A DNA stretch of 64,000 nt from Cymodocea nodosa (GCA_036874045.1 JAZBRI010000011.1:7631001-7695000), one strand, 5' to 3'. Shown: positions 1 to 12,539, counted from the stretch's first letter. Translations and numbers: made by a program. The notes: generated by a model not told the origin, from the sequence alone.

Positions 1-699
1 ATGTTTAACTCGTTAAGTTAACATAACTAAACACGTTGAGTTGCTATATTGAACACTAAGGCAACGCGTTAGGTTAGCGTTATAAACTTAAGTTGTTATT
101 TTTGCACGTGGTAAAATTCTTATTATAAAAACATTTGTTTATTACTGAATTAGTGAGTTAAAGTTTTTCGGAGATTTACAGTCGTAACTATCCGAAAGGT
201 AACTTAAGTCATGTTTTCAGGTCTTGACACGTGTCTCACTAGTTTTATAATATAAAGAGTTTTTCGGTGACTTACATCCGTAACTATCCGAAACTTAAAT
301 TGTTTTCGGTGAGTTATCGTTTAACCTTCTGAAAGAAAGGTTAAGCTGGTTCGTTGAGTTAGCATAACACCACAGACTTAGTTCGTTGAGTTAGCTACAG
401 TATTTGTCACGTGAAATGGCACATGAGGAACTCGTTAAATTATATATATATACTTGTGTTACTCGTTTATTTAACATTAAAGTAACGACTTCTTATTATA
501 CTGATGAAAAATTTTTTGGACGAGAAAGTTTATTTTGCAGGAAATTTTTCAGAGATCCAAGACTGATGATTAAAGGAAATTCGAAATATAAACGTGGGTT
601 GGAACGTGTGTGTTTCGATGAAAGAAAAAGAAAAGACGTGGAGAAGTGGAAAACTAGTAGTGATTAAACGTGGAGGATATGCATGAAATGAAGATACAG

Positions 700-707
700 T
701 ATAAAAG
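700..707 (+). promoter_or_regulatory. TATA box of Copia A1 LTR
   Basis: TATAAAAG sits in the same LTR context in four copies (700, 7859, 44018, 55841). It is preceded by a conserved GATATGCATGAA stretch, as expected for the U3 core promoter. Transcription would start about 30 bp downstream. Confidence 0.6.
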
Positions 708-1146
708 ACATAGAGTTCTCGTTGATCAAACCATCCTTGCACACCAAAAAGAAAAATCTTTTCAAGGATCAAACCATCCCTGCACACCAAAAGAAAAATC
801 TTTTTCAGGGATCAAAAACACCTCTTCAGGCAAAATCTCTCAAGTGGAAGAAAATTCAATGAAGCATAAAAAGGTAAGATTTTCGTCATTGAAGATTTGA
901 AGTATCAGATGAAAGCAAATTCGGTGAAACATAAAAAGACAAGATATTTGTCACTGAAGAATTACTGAAGAAGAAAGAAGAAGAAGAAGAAGAAAGATCT
1001 CAAACAGGGAGAAATGTTTTAAATTCCGCAAATTAGTTTTCTCTGTTTGTAGTTATGAAATTGTATAGATGAAACATGGTATCGAAATATAATTGCATCT
1101 ACAATTTCTGAGGAGAATTGAATTGTATATTGTAATTGAAACCTTG

Positions 1147-1152
1147 AATAAA
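1147..1152 (+). promoter_or_regulatory. AATAAA polyadenylation-type signal in Copia A LTR
   Basis: AATAAA occurs about 120 bp before the LTR end and is kept in the A3 LTR (56365-56370). The position fits the R/U5 border. Confidence 0.45.
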
Positions 1153-1271
1153 AATGATTTTATGAAAACACTATCTCGACTTGTTTTTGAGTTTTAAAGT
1201 TTCAATTATATTTCAGAAAATATTAAAAATACACAATTCACCCCCCTCTTGTGTAGCCATACGATGTTACA

Positions 1272-1560
1272 AAAATCTTGGTATGAACTTGCTCAAAAGT
1301 ATGAGCGTGACCAAAATAAATTAACATTTGAGAAAAATTGGTTTGGTCTTGGTTATACTACATCTGAACATAAACAGAATGTTTATAAGAGCAATAATTC
1401 TATAAGTGAGTATGAAGCTAATGATGAATCAATAATACTTACAACTAATAAGAATGTAAATAATAATGTTAAACTGTTTTTAAACAAAAAGAAGAAATAT
1501 GCTTTTAATGAACTTGGTCCTCAAAGACATTGGGTACCAAGAAATAGTTCTTCGTAATTT
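1272..1560 (+). pseudogene. Copia A1 gag C-terminal remnant
   Basis: This short coding remnant lies directly after the LTR and ends about 30 bp before the protease. It has the Lys/Asn-rich composition and the NWFGLGYTTSEH type of phrase typical of late SIRE gag. The capsid and zinc-knuckle parts are absent from this copy, and no primer-binding site remains. Confidence 0.6.
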
Positions 1561-1569
1561 GTTTTGTAG

Positions 1570-4500
1570 GATGAAACAACATCAAAATGGATTTTAGATA
1601 GTGGAGCTTCTAGTCACATGACTGGATAGAAAGGTCTATTGAAAAATTTTACAAATACCAAGAAAGGAAGTGTAATATTTGGAAACAAAAGCAAGGATAA
1701 AATCATAGGTATGGGCAATGTTCAAATAACTCCTACTTGTGTTATTTCGAATGTACTGTATGTAGAAAATCTAGGGTTTAATTTGCTGAGTGTTATAAAA
1801 CTAATTGATAATGGATACTATGTAGTGTTTGAAGATAATGTATGCAAAATTATTGATAAAATTACAAATGAACTTAAGTTTATTGCTAAAAGAAAAGGTT
1901 CTATATGTATTTTATCTTTACCTTCTGGTGTAGTTGATTTAAATTCATGTTTACTAACTAAAACTAGTGATGCATATCTTTGGCATAGAAGGATCAGACA
2001 TATAAATATGAAACTGTTACATAAACTGTTCAGAAAAAATTTAGTGAGAGATTTACCAAAGATTAAATATTCAAAGGATTTAATATGTGATGCATGTGAG
2101 TTAGGTAAACTTCACAAAAACTCTTTTAAATCCAAAACTGATATATCAAGTAAGAGAGTCTTAGAACTTATACATATGGATTTATTTGGACTAATAAGAA
2201 TCATGAGTCTTGGTGGTACATGGTATATGTTTGTTTTAGTAGATGACTTCTCTAGATATACTTGGGTATATTTTCTAGCAACTAAGACAAAAGTTTTTGA
2301 AATGTTTAAAATGTATTGCAATCTTGTTCAAAATGAACAAAGTGTCATTGTTCAAAAACTTAGGAGTGATCATGGTACTGAATTTGAAAATGATCAAATG
2401 GATAATTACTATAAAGATCATGGCATTGATCACAAATATTCTTTTACAAGAGCACCTTCTCAAAATGGTGTTGTTGAGAGAAAAAATCGATCACTTCAGG
2501 AAATGGCCAGAACTATGTTACATGAACATAATTTACCTCAAAATTTTTAGGCTGAAGTAGTGAATACAACTTGTTATATTATTAACAGAAGTCACCTAAG
2601 ACCTCTTGTTAATAAAACTCCTTTTGAAATTATGTTTGCTAAGGTTCCAAACATTTCTTATATGAAACCATTCGGGTGTAAGGGTTTTATCCTTAACACT
2701 AAGGATAAAAGGGATAAATTTCAAGCTAAAGTGGATGAAGGAGTTTTTGTAGGTTATTCAACTAGAAGTAAAACTTATAGAGTTTATAATAAGACTTCTA
2801 GAACCATTGAAGAAATCCTTTATGTAAGCTTCAATGAAAATTCTTTTAGAAAATCTCAATCTAAAGCTGATAATGATGATATGATCAATTTCCCAAAAGA
2901 ATTAGAGATCAATAGAGAGATTGAAGATTTATCTGAGAAAATTAAAAGTATGAACTTAAATGATCAAACTAATGATCAAAGTGATGTATCTTCAGATGTT
3001 GGTGAGAATATTTAGGAGAATCATAGAAATTGGCATTATTCTTCATCACATCCCATCACTCAAGTCATTGGTAATATTAATGAGGGAGTTAAAACTAAAG
3101 CTTTAGTAAACTTGAATAGTATGCGTATGTTTGTTTCTAGGGTGGAACCAAAGAATATAGAAGAAGCATTATTTGATGAAAATTGGATAGTAGCAATGCA
3201 AGAAGAACTAAATCAATTCATTAGAAATGATGTTTGAGAATTAGTCTTTCCACCAGAACATCAGTCCATAATAGGTACAAAGTGAATCTTTAGAAACAAA
3301 ACTAATGAGACTAGTCAAGTTATAAGAAACAAAGCTAGATTAGTTGCACAAGGGTATACACAGGAAGGACTTGATTATGATGAAACTTTTGCTCTTGTGG
3401 TTAGGTTAGAAAGTGTTAGAATATTATTGGCCTATGCTTGCTATATTAAATGGATGTAAAGAGTGCATTTCTAAATGGTTTAATTAATGAAGAAGTTTAT
3501 GTGAATCAACCACATGGATTTGAAGATATTAAAAATCTTAACTATGTGTATAAATTGTAGAAAGCCTTATATGTTTTGAAGCAAGCACCTAGATCGTGGT
3601 ATGAAAGGTTATCTACTTTTCTAATAGAACAAGGATATATCATGGGAAAAGTAGACCATACTCTATTTATCAAGAAAGATGATAAAGATCAGATTGTTGT
3701 TCAAGTATATGTGGATGATATAATCTTTGGAGCAACTTCTGATAAACTGATAAAAATATTTTCTAAAGAGATGACTAGTTAGTTTGAAATGAGTATGATA
3801 GGAGAACTTTCATATTTTCTAGGACTTCAAATTAAGCAAATGGATAAAGGTATATTTTTAAATTAGGAAAAATATGCAATTGAAATGCTTAAGAAATTTA
3901 ATTTTAATGATACAAGGATTCGAGGAACTCCTATGAGTATTTCTTTAAAGTTAGATATTGATGACATGGGAAAACCAATGGATCAAAGGAAATACAGAAG
4001 TATGATTGGTTCTTTACTTTATTTGACAGTTAGTAGACCTGATATTTTGTTTGTTGTGTGTGCTTGTGCTAGATTTCAATCTAATCCTAAAGAATCACAC
4101 TCAATTGTTGTTAAAAGAATATTTAGATATATACAAGGAACTAAAAATTTCAGACTGTATTATTCTAAGGATAGTTCAATAGATCTTATAGAATATACTG
4201 ATGTTGATTATGCAGGATCTAAGTCTGATAGAAAGAGTACCAGTGACACATGTCAGTTATTGGAAAATAATTTGGTGTCATGGTTTAGTAAAAAGCAAAA
4301 CTGTGTAGCACTTTCAACCACTGAAGCTGAATATGTTGCTACTGCATTGTGTTGCACTCAGATTCTGTAGATAAGGAAAACTTTAGAAGATTTTGGATTA
4401 TCTTATGATACAACTGAGATTTATTGTGATAGTAGTTCTGTAATAAATCTTTCTAAAAATCTAGTATTACATTCTAGAGTAAAGCATATAAAGGTTAGAC

Positions 4501-4660
4501 ATCATTTTCTAAGAGATAACGTAATTAAAGGAAAAATTAAATTAGGATTTGTGTCTAGTAAAAATCAATTAGCTGATATATTTACAAAATCTCTAGATGA
4601 AAATACATTTTGCAACATAAGATTAAATTTAGGTATTTGTAGGCCATGTGATGTGTAAAA
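1570..4660 (+). pseudogene. Copia A1 pol (protease-integrase-RT-RNase H)
   Basis: Polyprotein of a Copia element. The protease signature DSGASSHM is near 1600. The integrase zinc module with CDACELGKLH is near 2080-2120, the catalytic core with SDHGTEF near 2370 and APSQNGVVERKNR near 2450-2490. The RT has YVDD at 3708-3719, and the RNase H region has STTEAEYVA near 4315. Integrase before RT is the diagnostic Copia order. The region carries roughly ten breaks and is a fossil. Confidence 0.92.
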
Positions 4661-6245
4661 TACTTAAACTCCACAAAAGATAAATAATGTTGATGATGTT
4701 GATTACCTCATAGATATTATATACTTATCATAAATATCTAAGTAATATCTAAACTACTACATGAGATACTATGTATCTATGATAAAATTATTGTAGTGTC
4801 TTATTGATTTCACTTGTTTTTAAAGTTTAATGGTTTTTCAAAATTTCAAGTGGAAATGTCAATGAAAAACATTAAATTCCTCCAAAATCCTGAAATTTTG
4901 ATTAAGTGTTTTCTTTGGATCAATGAAATTGCATATGATCAAAAATGAGTTTGACTTGATTGATTAAACTTGTAGAATAATTTATATGTAAATCTTATTA
5001 AACTACCACTCAAAAGTATAAGCTTATTGAGATTGATTCATATTTTCAGTAAAATTATAGATGTAAAAATTGTATGAGATTTGTGTTTTATCGCATCTAT
5101 ATTAATGAAATACATATATACTGTGCTTAAAATAAAAAATGCTTACAAAGTGAAAATATTTGAGAGTTTATTGATCAGTTTGATCATGAGCCTCTTGTAC
5201 TTGAGTAGATAGGTATGTAAGGATTGTTATCCTAAAAAAGGATTCTTTAAATCTAGCAACCTAAGGTCCTGATCAGATTTGGGATTGTTGACTGAAAGCT
5301 CATTACATGGGTACATTAGAAAGCTCTCGTATGATTTAAGCTTTTCAAACTAACTTTTAAAGAAAATTATCAATATTTACTGCTTTGAAAAGATAAAAGT
5401 TGTTTCATTAGTTACAGATATCTTTGAATCAAATATAGTTTCTACCAATATGACTACTAATTTGTTGAATCAAAATTAGTACTTTTGGAAGTGTTTATTT
5501 GAGATACATTCCTTTATTCTGCTTGAGTTAATCAAATTAAGTTCAAAGTTATGTTTTGATTCATATGTGGTTGAAGTTGATTCTGGAAATCATTCTTGAT
5601 GAATTCAGGATAACGAAAGTTTCTGAAAAGAAAATTTAAAGAATAGTTATAAGTAACACCTACTTTATACAAGTATATTTTGTATGTTATTGAATATATT
5701 TGAAGTATATTTGTAGGGGGAGGAATTACAATATCAAAAATAGATTAATATCATTCAAAATATAGATCTTAGTTAATTTGAGTTTAGTCCTCTTAAGATC
5801 TTGGTGAAACAATTTAATAAACAATCAAACTATTTTAGGTTCATAAAAAGAATATTATAATAGTTTACAATGTTCTCAAGATAATGGTTAGTTAAGTTAC
5901 TTCTAGCTTGTATGTTGTTTTCGGAAGCTTTCAGTTGAAAACATCTGAATTTTTGTTAAGTATATTAATTAGACGTTATGTTATGTAAGTTAACATGTAA
6001 AACTACTTCTAGACAGTGTTTTACTCATTAGGTTAGGTAACTCAACGAGTTATGCTTAAATGTTTTGGGTATCTCGATTGAAGAAACTTTATTCAATATT
6101 TATTTAAAACACAAACCCGACTAATAGACTCGCTAAGTTATTCTACAGAAATCCTATTTAAACACTTATTACACAGGAACTTAGGTTATCTCGTAAACAT
6201 CTTTCTTAAAATCTTTCTCACTTGTTCTTGTTACAACCTGCGACG
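4661..6245 (+). other. Copia A1 non-coding tract between pol and ORF2, with module shared with Athila
   Basis: There is no ORF of note here. Positions about 4920-5715 match Copia A3 (48960-49750), part of A2 (41400-41785) and, at about 75-80% by eye in the best part, the DNA between the F-box ORF and the 3' LTR of the Athila-like elements (18425-19260; 59315-60065). Recognisable words include ATTGTTGACTGAAAGCTC and GATAGGTATGTAAG. The module ends in a purine run, GTAGGGGGAGG (5714). After that the DNA holds GTTA-rich words and an AACTCAACGAGTTA motif near 6040. Confidence 0.75.
6155..6162 (+). promoter_or_regulatory. Possible internal TATA box before Copia A1 ORF2
   Basis: TATTTAAA lies 84 bp upstream of the ORF2 ATG at 6246, followed by a pyrimidine-rich leader. 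An internal promoter or a spliced message could serve ORF2. This rests on spacing and consensus only. Confidence 0.3.
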
Positions 6246-7600
6246 ATGTTTTCCAAGTTCAACAAAGGTCATGGCAGAGGCAAAGGAAGAGGTAGAGGAA
6301 GTGCCAAAGGCAAAGAAATAGATGTAGATGATGTTCCATGAGTGTGGTTTAAGAAAATTTTGCAAGTTGACAAAAGGTTAGCTTAAATATATCGTGACTA
6401 TTTCTTTTCTAAAGAAATACTAGATGAAGTTAGACAAGAACTTCAAACTACAGATGCCAGTATACAATATATGGGAATAAGAAGTAAATATGATGGGGAA
6501 TATCGTATGAAGTGTGCTGAAATAGCATTTTTAGAACAATATGCAAAATACCTGGAAAAAGGAGTAGGTTCTTCCAATAGAATTCCTCAAACCCCTATCA
6601 GTGGTACACGACTACAACCATTTGAGGAAGAACATGACTTTGCAATACCTACACCCTTATTTTCAAAGGACAAACAAACAAATATTGTTGTTGATAAAGA
6701 AAAAGTTGAAAGTCTTTGAAAGGCAATTGCTATAGAAAGTGCCTTTGAAGAATTAAAACAGAAAACTTTTTTGGATCAAATTCAAAAAAAAATAGCAACA
6801 ATACGGGAAGAACATATGACTTGCTACAAGAGAAAGAGAGTTAGGAAAATGAAGCAAAAAGAGCTTGTTTCTATGGAAATAGATATTGTTGAAAATGAAC
6901 AATCAAATGAGATTTTATTTCCTAAAGGCAATGTATGTTTAGACATTGTACCTTTCAGTGCATTTGATAAGCTCATCAGTTCCGAACACATTGAAACTAA
7001 TGATGATGATGAGACTTTATTTTCTTTGTTTAGAAAACTTGAAACGAAATCAAAGAAATAAATTAGTTCAAGTTTTTCTATAGTTTTAAGTCCTGATGAT
7101 AAGGAAATTGAATAATCAGAGCATTAGGCAACTAATATTGAACAAGTTATTGAAGATGTGCTTGAAAATATTGAGTCAATAACTAGTTCAAAGGTTGGAT
7201 TGTCTGGAGTAGCAACTATTGAAAAAGATAAGATTCCAAAAGAGCTTAATGTAGATCAGCCTATTTCAAAATCTATAGAACGAGAGTCTGAGAATTCACA
7301 GCATGTACAAATGGAAATATCTATTGCAGAAACTGAAGAATTACAGACAGATACATAGGCTGTTGAATTTGTGGAAAATTTGAACTCTGAACACTCTATA
7401 GAAATTGAACAAATGGATGTAACGAATATTGCAAATGTTCCTCAATCTGTTGAAGCTGAAAAATCAAACTTACCTAAGTAGCTTCAAGAAAATATTTTGA
7501 CAAAGGAACACAATGATATTCATTTTGAAGAAGACGTTCCTGAAGATGAATTAAATTCTGTATCAAGGCTTCAGGTATCACCTTCTTCGTACAAAATACA
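6246..7600 (+). pseudogene. Copia A1 ORF2, 3' accessory ORF (SIRE env-position)
   Basis: This second ORF follows pol, in the place where SIRE elements carry an env-like ORF. The start has a basic Gly/Arg/Lys stretch (GHGRGKGRGRG), which suggests nucleic-acid binding or nuclear entry. The middle is acidic and low in complexity, and Copia A3 shows the conserved C-terminal domain. I see no signal peptide or membrane segment, so calling it an envelope is not supported. The remainder is cut by the jump into the LTR piece. It has several breaks. Confidence 0.7.
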
Positions 7601-7604
7601 AGTT

Positions 7605-7996
7605 ATAAATCTACTTGTATTACTCGTTTAGTTAACATTAATACAATGACTTATTATTACATTTGATGAAAAATTTTGGACGAGAAAGTTTATTTTGCAG
7701 GAAATTTTTTAGAGATCCAAGATTGATGATTAAAGAAAATTCAAAAAGAAAACGTGGGTCAAAACGTGTGTATTTCAATGAAGGAAAAAGAGAAGACGTG
7801 AAGAGTGGAAAATTGATTGTGATTATATATGGAAGATATGCATGAAGTGAATATATAGTATAAAAGGCATAGAATTCTCGTTGATTAGTTATCCCTACAC
7901 ACCAAAAGAAATATATTTTCATGGATCAAAAACACCTCTTCGGGGAAAAGCTCTCAGATGGAAGAAAATTTAGTGAAGCAGAAAAAGTCAGATTTA
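7605..7996 (+). repeat. Copia A1 3' LTR inner piece
   Basis: Matches 463-900 of the first LTR and 55590-56090 of the A3 LTR, including the TATA region at 7859-7866. Both ends of the LTR are missing. It runs directly into DNA that is the reverse complement of Athila ORF1. Confidence 0.8.
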
Positions 7997-9031
7997 TGTG
8001 ATCTAACCATCTACAACCGTCTTAGTTTCAAACAATCAGAGATGTCGTGACCTTCCAAATTGCAGAATTCACATATGCTAACTACAGGTTTCAGAAATCT
8101 TTGAGCATAAGTATATGCCATATTCTCCATTATAGAATAAAACACACAACACTCCTCCTGCTATTAAAACAAAACAGCACTCACAGTTGCTTAGCTTCTC
8201 AATCCCCAGCAATGGTGCTAGAAAACTTGTATTGATTTGTTAACTTCTATTTGTTAGGTGGCACTAGAGAACTTGATAAGTTCCTCAGCAACAGCACTAG
8301 AAAACTTGATTGGGTTGCAAAGTGAAATCTTAAACTTGTTTAAGATTGTCTTTATGCTTATATCAATAATTAATTTTAGAAGTAAACAAACAACTTTTCA
8401 CACAAATTAGATATTAATTCTAATTTGTGTTTTAACTATAAGTGCACAATGTATATTGTATTTGTGTGCAAGTACAGGTCGATCCCATAGAGATTGAGTA
8501 AGAATTGTGTACTATTTTGATTTTTATATTGGAGTATAAATGTGTTCAGTAAGCACTCCATTGAGTTACAGTTGACACAACAGACTTAGTTCGTTGAGTT
8601 ATGGCTAACTCAATGGACTGATCTCGTGGACTTAAGTTAACTCCATGAGCTTATCTTTCTAGTTAAATACTACTATTTACAAAGGAATTCAGCCAACCAT
8701 TGGGTAGTTCCACAGATTGTAAATAACATCAATTAAGCTATTTAATGTTAATTAATATTAAATTTATCATTAAGCAACACTAACATTCAAATATTTCAAA
8801 TAGTAACCATTAAAATCTTTAAGTATCTGGAACAAATCAATTTCAGTAAACAATAAAACTATTTTCTATTTTCTGAATCAAACAAACATAAAACATTCAC
8901 AATACTAACAATGATACAATTAATCACGATACAAAACAAACAATACAATACTTTAATACTAAACGTAAACATAGATAATTTGTTATTTTTGGTATTTTTG
9001 TTTTGATATGTTCCTGAAGATGAATGAAAGG
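7997..9031 (-). mobile_element. Athila-like piece C0 (ORF1 start, PBS, LTR 3' half), minus strand
   Basis: On the minus strand this reads LTR 3' half, primer-binding site, then the knuckle ORF that starts with MAYAYAQ-type sequence in the sister copies. 7997-8202 is the reverse complement of 12640-12760 and 32629-32750. The PBS at 8203-8220 matches 14 of 18 bases of the tRNA-Asp type site, all differences being C-to-T or G-to-A. LTR DNA from 8228 matches 61760-62500. The piece ends where the Copia B LTR begins, so Copia B probably landed in it. Confidence 0.82.
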
Positions 9032-10242
9032 TGTTAAGAATTTTGTTTTGATGATAAATACTTTATTAAAGTTTATAAAATAAGTCTAAATAATATTCTC
9101 TAAGTATAATTGTCACGTAATTAAATGTTAACAAGTTATCAGAAAGTTTCATTTAAAATTTCAGATAGTTAACTTTCGGATGGTTAAAGTTTTCGGATAG
9201 TTAGATTTTCAGATAGTTAAACTTTTGGATAGTTAACGTTTTGATTTAGTCAAAGAGTTATGTTAAAAACTCGTATAGTTAAGTTATCTGCATGTGTGTT
9301 TTTAATGTTTTAAGTTGTCACGTGTTTTCCATGTGCATTCGGTAATGAAAATCGAAGAGTATACGCATGGATAGATAACTGTGTGAGTTTTATAAAATGA
9401 CTAATGAACAGATAAGTTTTCCTTGTTCAGTTATGTGTTTTGCAGGTGCAAAAACTCGAAGAGTTACAGATAAGTGTTCGAGTTTTTACAAGACTTAAAG
9501 GATAAGTGTTCAACTAAAACGAAGACTTAGAAGATATTCTATAAAACTCAAGGAAGATAAAGTTTCAGTGAATCTATGAGTGGAGATCGTGGAAATTCAA
9601 AATGATAGTGAAGAAAGTGGAAATTCGAAAAGATATTAATTTGGATTAAAGAAAAAATTGGTACATGGATTATGGATTGTGGATTAAGTGGATGAAAATG
9701 TTGAACGTGAAGACATAGTTCGACTACTAATAGAGAGTACGAGCTACATTATAATGTGGATCCAAATCTCAAAAACCAAGTTTGAATATTCAATCTGGAT
9801 CCCAAACTGAAAAGTTAAGTTTGAATATTCATATCTAGAAAAATTCTCCAACATCAGAAAAAGAAGTTTGAAATTCCAAGCAATTTCAGAAAAGGAGCTG
9901 CAAACGCAAGAAGTCTGGAAATTCGACAACTAGAGAAGAAGAGATACAAAAGTTGAGCAAAAAGAAGGAAAGGAGCTACGTGCATAAAAATCAGGTTTTA
10001 TACAATTCGAAATTAGTTTTGAATAAAGACTTCATTTTCTATTTGAATTGTATATCAGACATTACTATATCAAAACCGTCAAGAAGGGAATTGAGCTAAA
10101 AAGATATTGTAAATTCTATCTTTAAAGTTTATAAAGTATAGAATTTTATTTATGAGTGTTTTGTGCTCTTGTTTTATCCGTTGGTAATTTTAATTACTAA
10201 AGACACAATTCACCCCTCCTCTTGTGATACAACGATCCTACA
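9032..10242 (+). repeat. Copia B 5' LTR
   Basis: Begins TGTTAAGAATTTTGTTTTGA and ends CGATCCTACA after the CACCCCTCCTCTTGTG tail, giving about 1.2 kb with TG...CA ends. A primer-binding site follows directly. U3 is filled with variations on CGGATAGTTAA. A minus-strand partner piece is at 31659-32258. Confidence 0.88.
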
Positions 10243-10245
10243 ACT

Positions 10246-10257
10246 AGTATCAAAGCT
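10246..10257 (+). other. Copia B primer-binding site (initiator Met tRNA)
   Basis: TAGTATCAAAGC, placed 3 bp after the LTR, matches the usual plant Copia site TGGTATCAGAGC at 10 of 12 bases. Both differences are G to A, as expected from decay of methylated cytosine. Confidence 0.75.
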
Positions 10258-10376
10258 AAATTCTTGTTAGATTGTCTACACTCTACTACATCTAGTATCA
10301 AAGCATCTAAAAAGCTTTCATTTCTCTATTTAGGAATTGATTTTTCCTGTCATTTACTTAGGATCATCTGTTTAAA

Positions 10377-10685
10377 ATGGATAATACTAAAATCTTAGTT
10401 ATGACTAAAGGACAGACTACTAATCGTCTTCCTATGTTCGAGGGTAGTAATTATGGCTACTAGAAATATAGAATGAAAGTATTCTTTCAGTCAATTGATT
10501 TCAAATTATGGCATATAATTAGCAATCCTATAATGTTAGTTATGACTCCATATGATACTTTGACTTTTGATGAAAAGGAGAGAATGACATTGAATGCCAA
10601 AGGTTTAAACATCTTGTTTTGTGCTTTATCTCATGATCAATTTAACAAAGTTTCTACATATCAAACTGCATATGAGATATGACAT
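10377..10685 (+). pseudogene. Copia B gag, N-terminal part
   Basis: Starts at an ATG about 135 bp after the LTR. It has the Copia gag opening with FEGSNYGYW-type words (UBN2/DUF4219-like start) and continues into the capsid region until the C1 insertion. The rest of gag resumes at 21258 on the far side of C1. Confidence 0.82.
10681..10685 (+). repeat. Target site duplication, left copy, of Athila C1
   Basis: GACAT directly precedes the C1 LTR and is repeated exactly at 21253-21257 after the right LTR. Five bases is the normal size for LTR elements and fixes both ends of C1. Confidence 0.9.
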
Positions 10686-12532
10686 TGTTTAGAATGAAAA
10701 AGTGCATATTATTAACGGTTAAATGATGGTTAATTGCATAATATTTAGCTTATCATATGAGAATTAAGCCATTATGTTATAATTTCACTGTTATACGCTT
10801 TAATTGAAGAATCTGCTTAATTTTGGGGAATTAATGTTAATTTAGTATATTTTTGAACTGTCGGTAAATTACAGGCTGTGAAATTCTTAAGTATCTGAAA
10901 ATGCATCTAAGCATCGGATAGTTATACCTGTAACTCTCCGAAATGTTATTTTATGTTTAAACTGCTACTGACACGTGTCGAGATCTGGTAGATTTACTTA
11001 AGTTATAACTCGTTAAGTTAGCATACCTGTACGCATTGAGTTGCTATATTGAACATTAAGGCAACGTGTTAGGTTAGCGTTATAAACTTAAGTTGTTATT
11101 TTTGCACGTGTTTTATAGTTAAATCAACGAAGGAAGTCGGTTGAGTTATCTGTAACTCCACGGACTATATATTTTCTAATATGCCACTGTAGCGGTTGCA
11201 GGATTAGACAGTTGGAAGGAAAAACCACGTTTACACGTATCACGTAGGAATTCAATCGTGTAGGGAGAAAGAAATCATTACCGTTGATCTGAAGGAAGGA
11301 AATCCAACCGACCATTCAAGCAGAAGTAGTTACTACTGAAGAAATATAAAAGAAAAGAAGAAAAAAAGATGAAGTGTGTGTGATCGATGGACGACCAGTG
11401 TATACAAAGGAGGAGCATCGAGCTTTCTGCAGACAGTATCAGCGATTCTCCGAAGTATCACACCAACCATCATTATCACCACCATAATCACCAATCATCG
11501 GAGGTCTGTGAGGATACTTGCCTGATGTCGGGTCGATTCCGAGCCAAACACAGTGCCTGACAACCACTGTGAGGACTGATCACGTCACGGGAAGGGAAGA
11601 CATTTTCACCAAGCGCCAACTCATATTTCAGGAGATCGTAAAGCTTTTAGCCTTGGCTTCGGGTTGATGCCTGTACGCTGAAGAGGAGATCATCTTGCAA
11701 TTCTGGACTCGTGATTCTATAGGGAGAGGAGACAGAATTGTAAGTGGTTAAATTTTCAGTGGTGTAATCGCGTTGCAAGTAGTGTCGGAAGTATTTACTA
11801 TCAAGTGAGATTACTTTACATTTCACCTTTCGCCCATTTCATCAAGAACAAAAAATACCAAAAACAATTTATCTTTGTTTGTATGTTATATTATTTGTGT
11901 TTTATTGTGACTAATGTTATTTGTATCAGTTTTATGATTGTTTTATGTTAGTCTTAATTTTACAGTTTACTGAAATTGGTTCGTACAAAAAAACTTAAAG
12001 ATTTTAATGGTTACTATTTGAATCATCTGAATGTTAGTATTGCTTAATGATAAATCCAATGTTAACTAGCATTAAAAAGCTTAATTGATGTTATTTACAA
12101 TCTGTGGAATCGCCCAATGGTTGGCCGAATTCTTCTGTAAATAGCAGTATTATAAAGAAGAGACAGGCTCGTGGAGTTAACTTAAGTCCACGAGGATAGT
12201 CCGTTGAGTTAGCCATAACTCAACGAACTAAGTTCGTTGAGTTAACTGTAACTCAACGGAGTGCTTATTGAATATAAATTTGAATTGTTCACAATCAAAC
12301 ATTTCTTAAATTCATCAGCAATTCCCTGTGGGATCGACCTGTACTTGCACATAGATACAATAGACACTGTGCACTTGCAGTTAAAGTACAAATTGGAATT
12401 AATATCTAAATTGTATTAAAGGTTGTTTGTTTACTTCTAAAAGAAAGAATAGGCATAAAGATAAATTAACTAAGTAAAAATAGAAGTAACAAATCCAAGT
12501 TTTTCTAGTGTAGTGCTGGGAAAACACGAACA
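10686..12532 (+). repeat. Athila C1 5' LTR
   Basis: Starts TGTTTAGAATG and ends ACACGAACA, 1847 bp. It contains a block at about 11005-11110 shared with Copia A LTRs. Near the end come three consecutive inverted repeats (12170-12192, 12200-12226, 12233-12260) and the U5 phrase GGGATCGACCTGTACTTGC, typical of Athila/Tat-type LTRs. Confidence 0.93.
12170..12260 (+). repeat. Triple inverted-repeat block in Athila LTR
   Basis: Three adjacent stem-loop-forming units: CGTGGAGTTA/TAAGTCCACG-like, CCGTTGAGTTA/TAACTCAACGA and TTCGTTGAGTTA/TAACTCAACGGA. The block recurs at 20889-20978 and, decayed, at 62149-62240, 63300-63360 and on the minus strand at 8560-8650. Confidence 0.75.
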
Positions 12533-12539
12533 AGTTTTA

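Larger units (their letters stand above)
1..1271 (+). repeat. Copia A1 LTR, left end outside window
   Basis: The sequence matches the complete Copia A3 LTR (54823-56486) from its inner part to its end. The end has the SIRE-type tail ACAATTCACCCCCCTCTTGT followed by a terminal TG...CA-type CA. It carries a TATA box, a plant-type AATAAA and a GAA-rich run near 965-1000. The first 115 bp belong to a block shared with Athila-like LTRs. Confidence 0.88.
1..7996 (+). mobile_element. Copia A1, SIRE/Maximus-like LTR retrotransposon, broken
   Basis: Old Copia element whose left end lies outside the window. In order it has an LTR (to 1271), a gag remnant, protease, integrase, RT and RNase H in the Copia order, a long non-coding tract, a second accessory ORF of the kind SIRE elements carry after pol, and an inner piece of the 3' LTR. 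Most of gag is missing, because the LTR end runs straight into late gag. The right side stops inside the LTR where a minus-strand Athila piece begins. There are roughly ten or more breaks in pol. The two LTR pieces differ by about 15% by eye, making this one of the older elements here. Confidence 0.9.
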
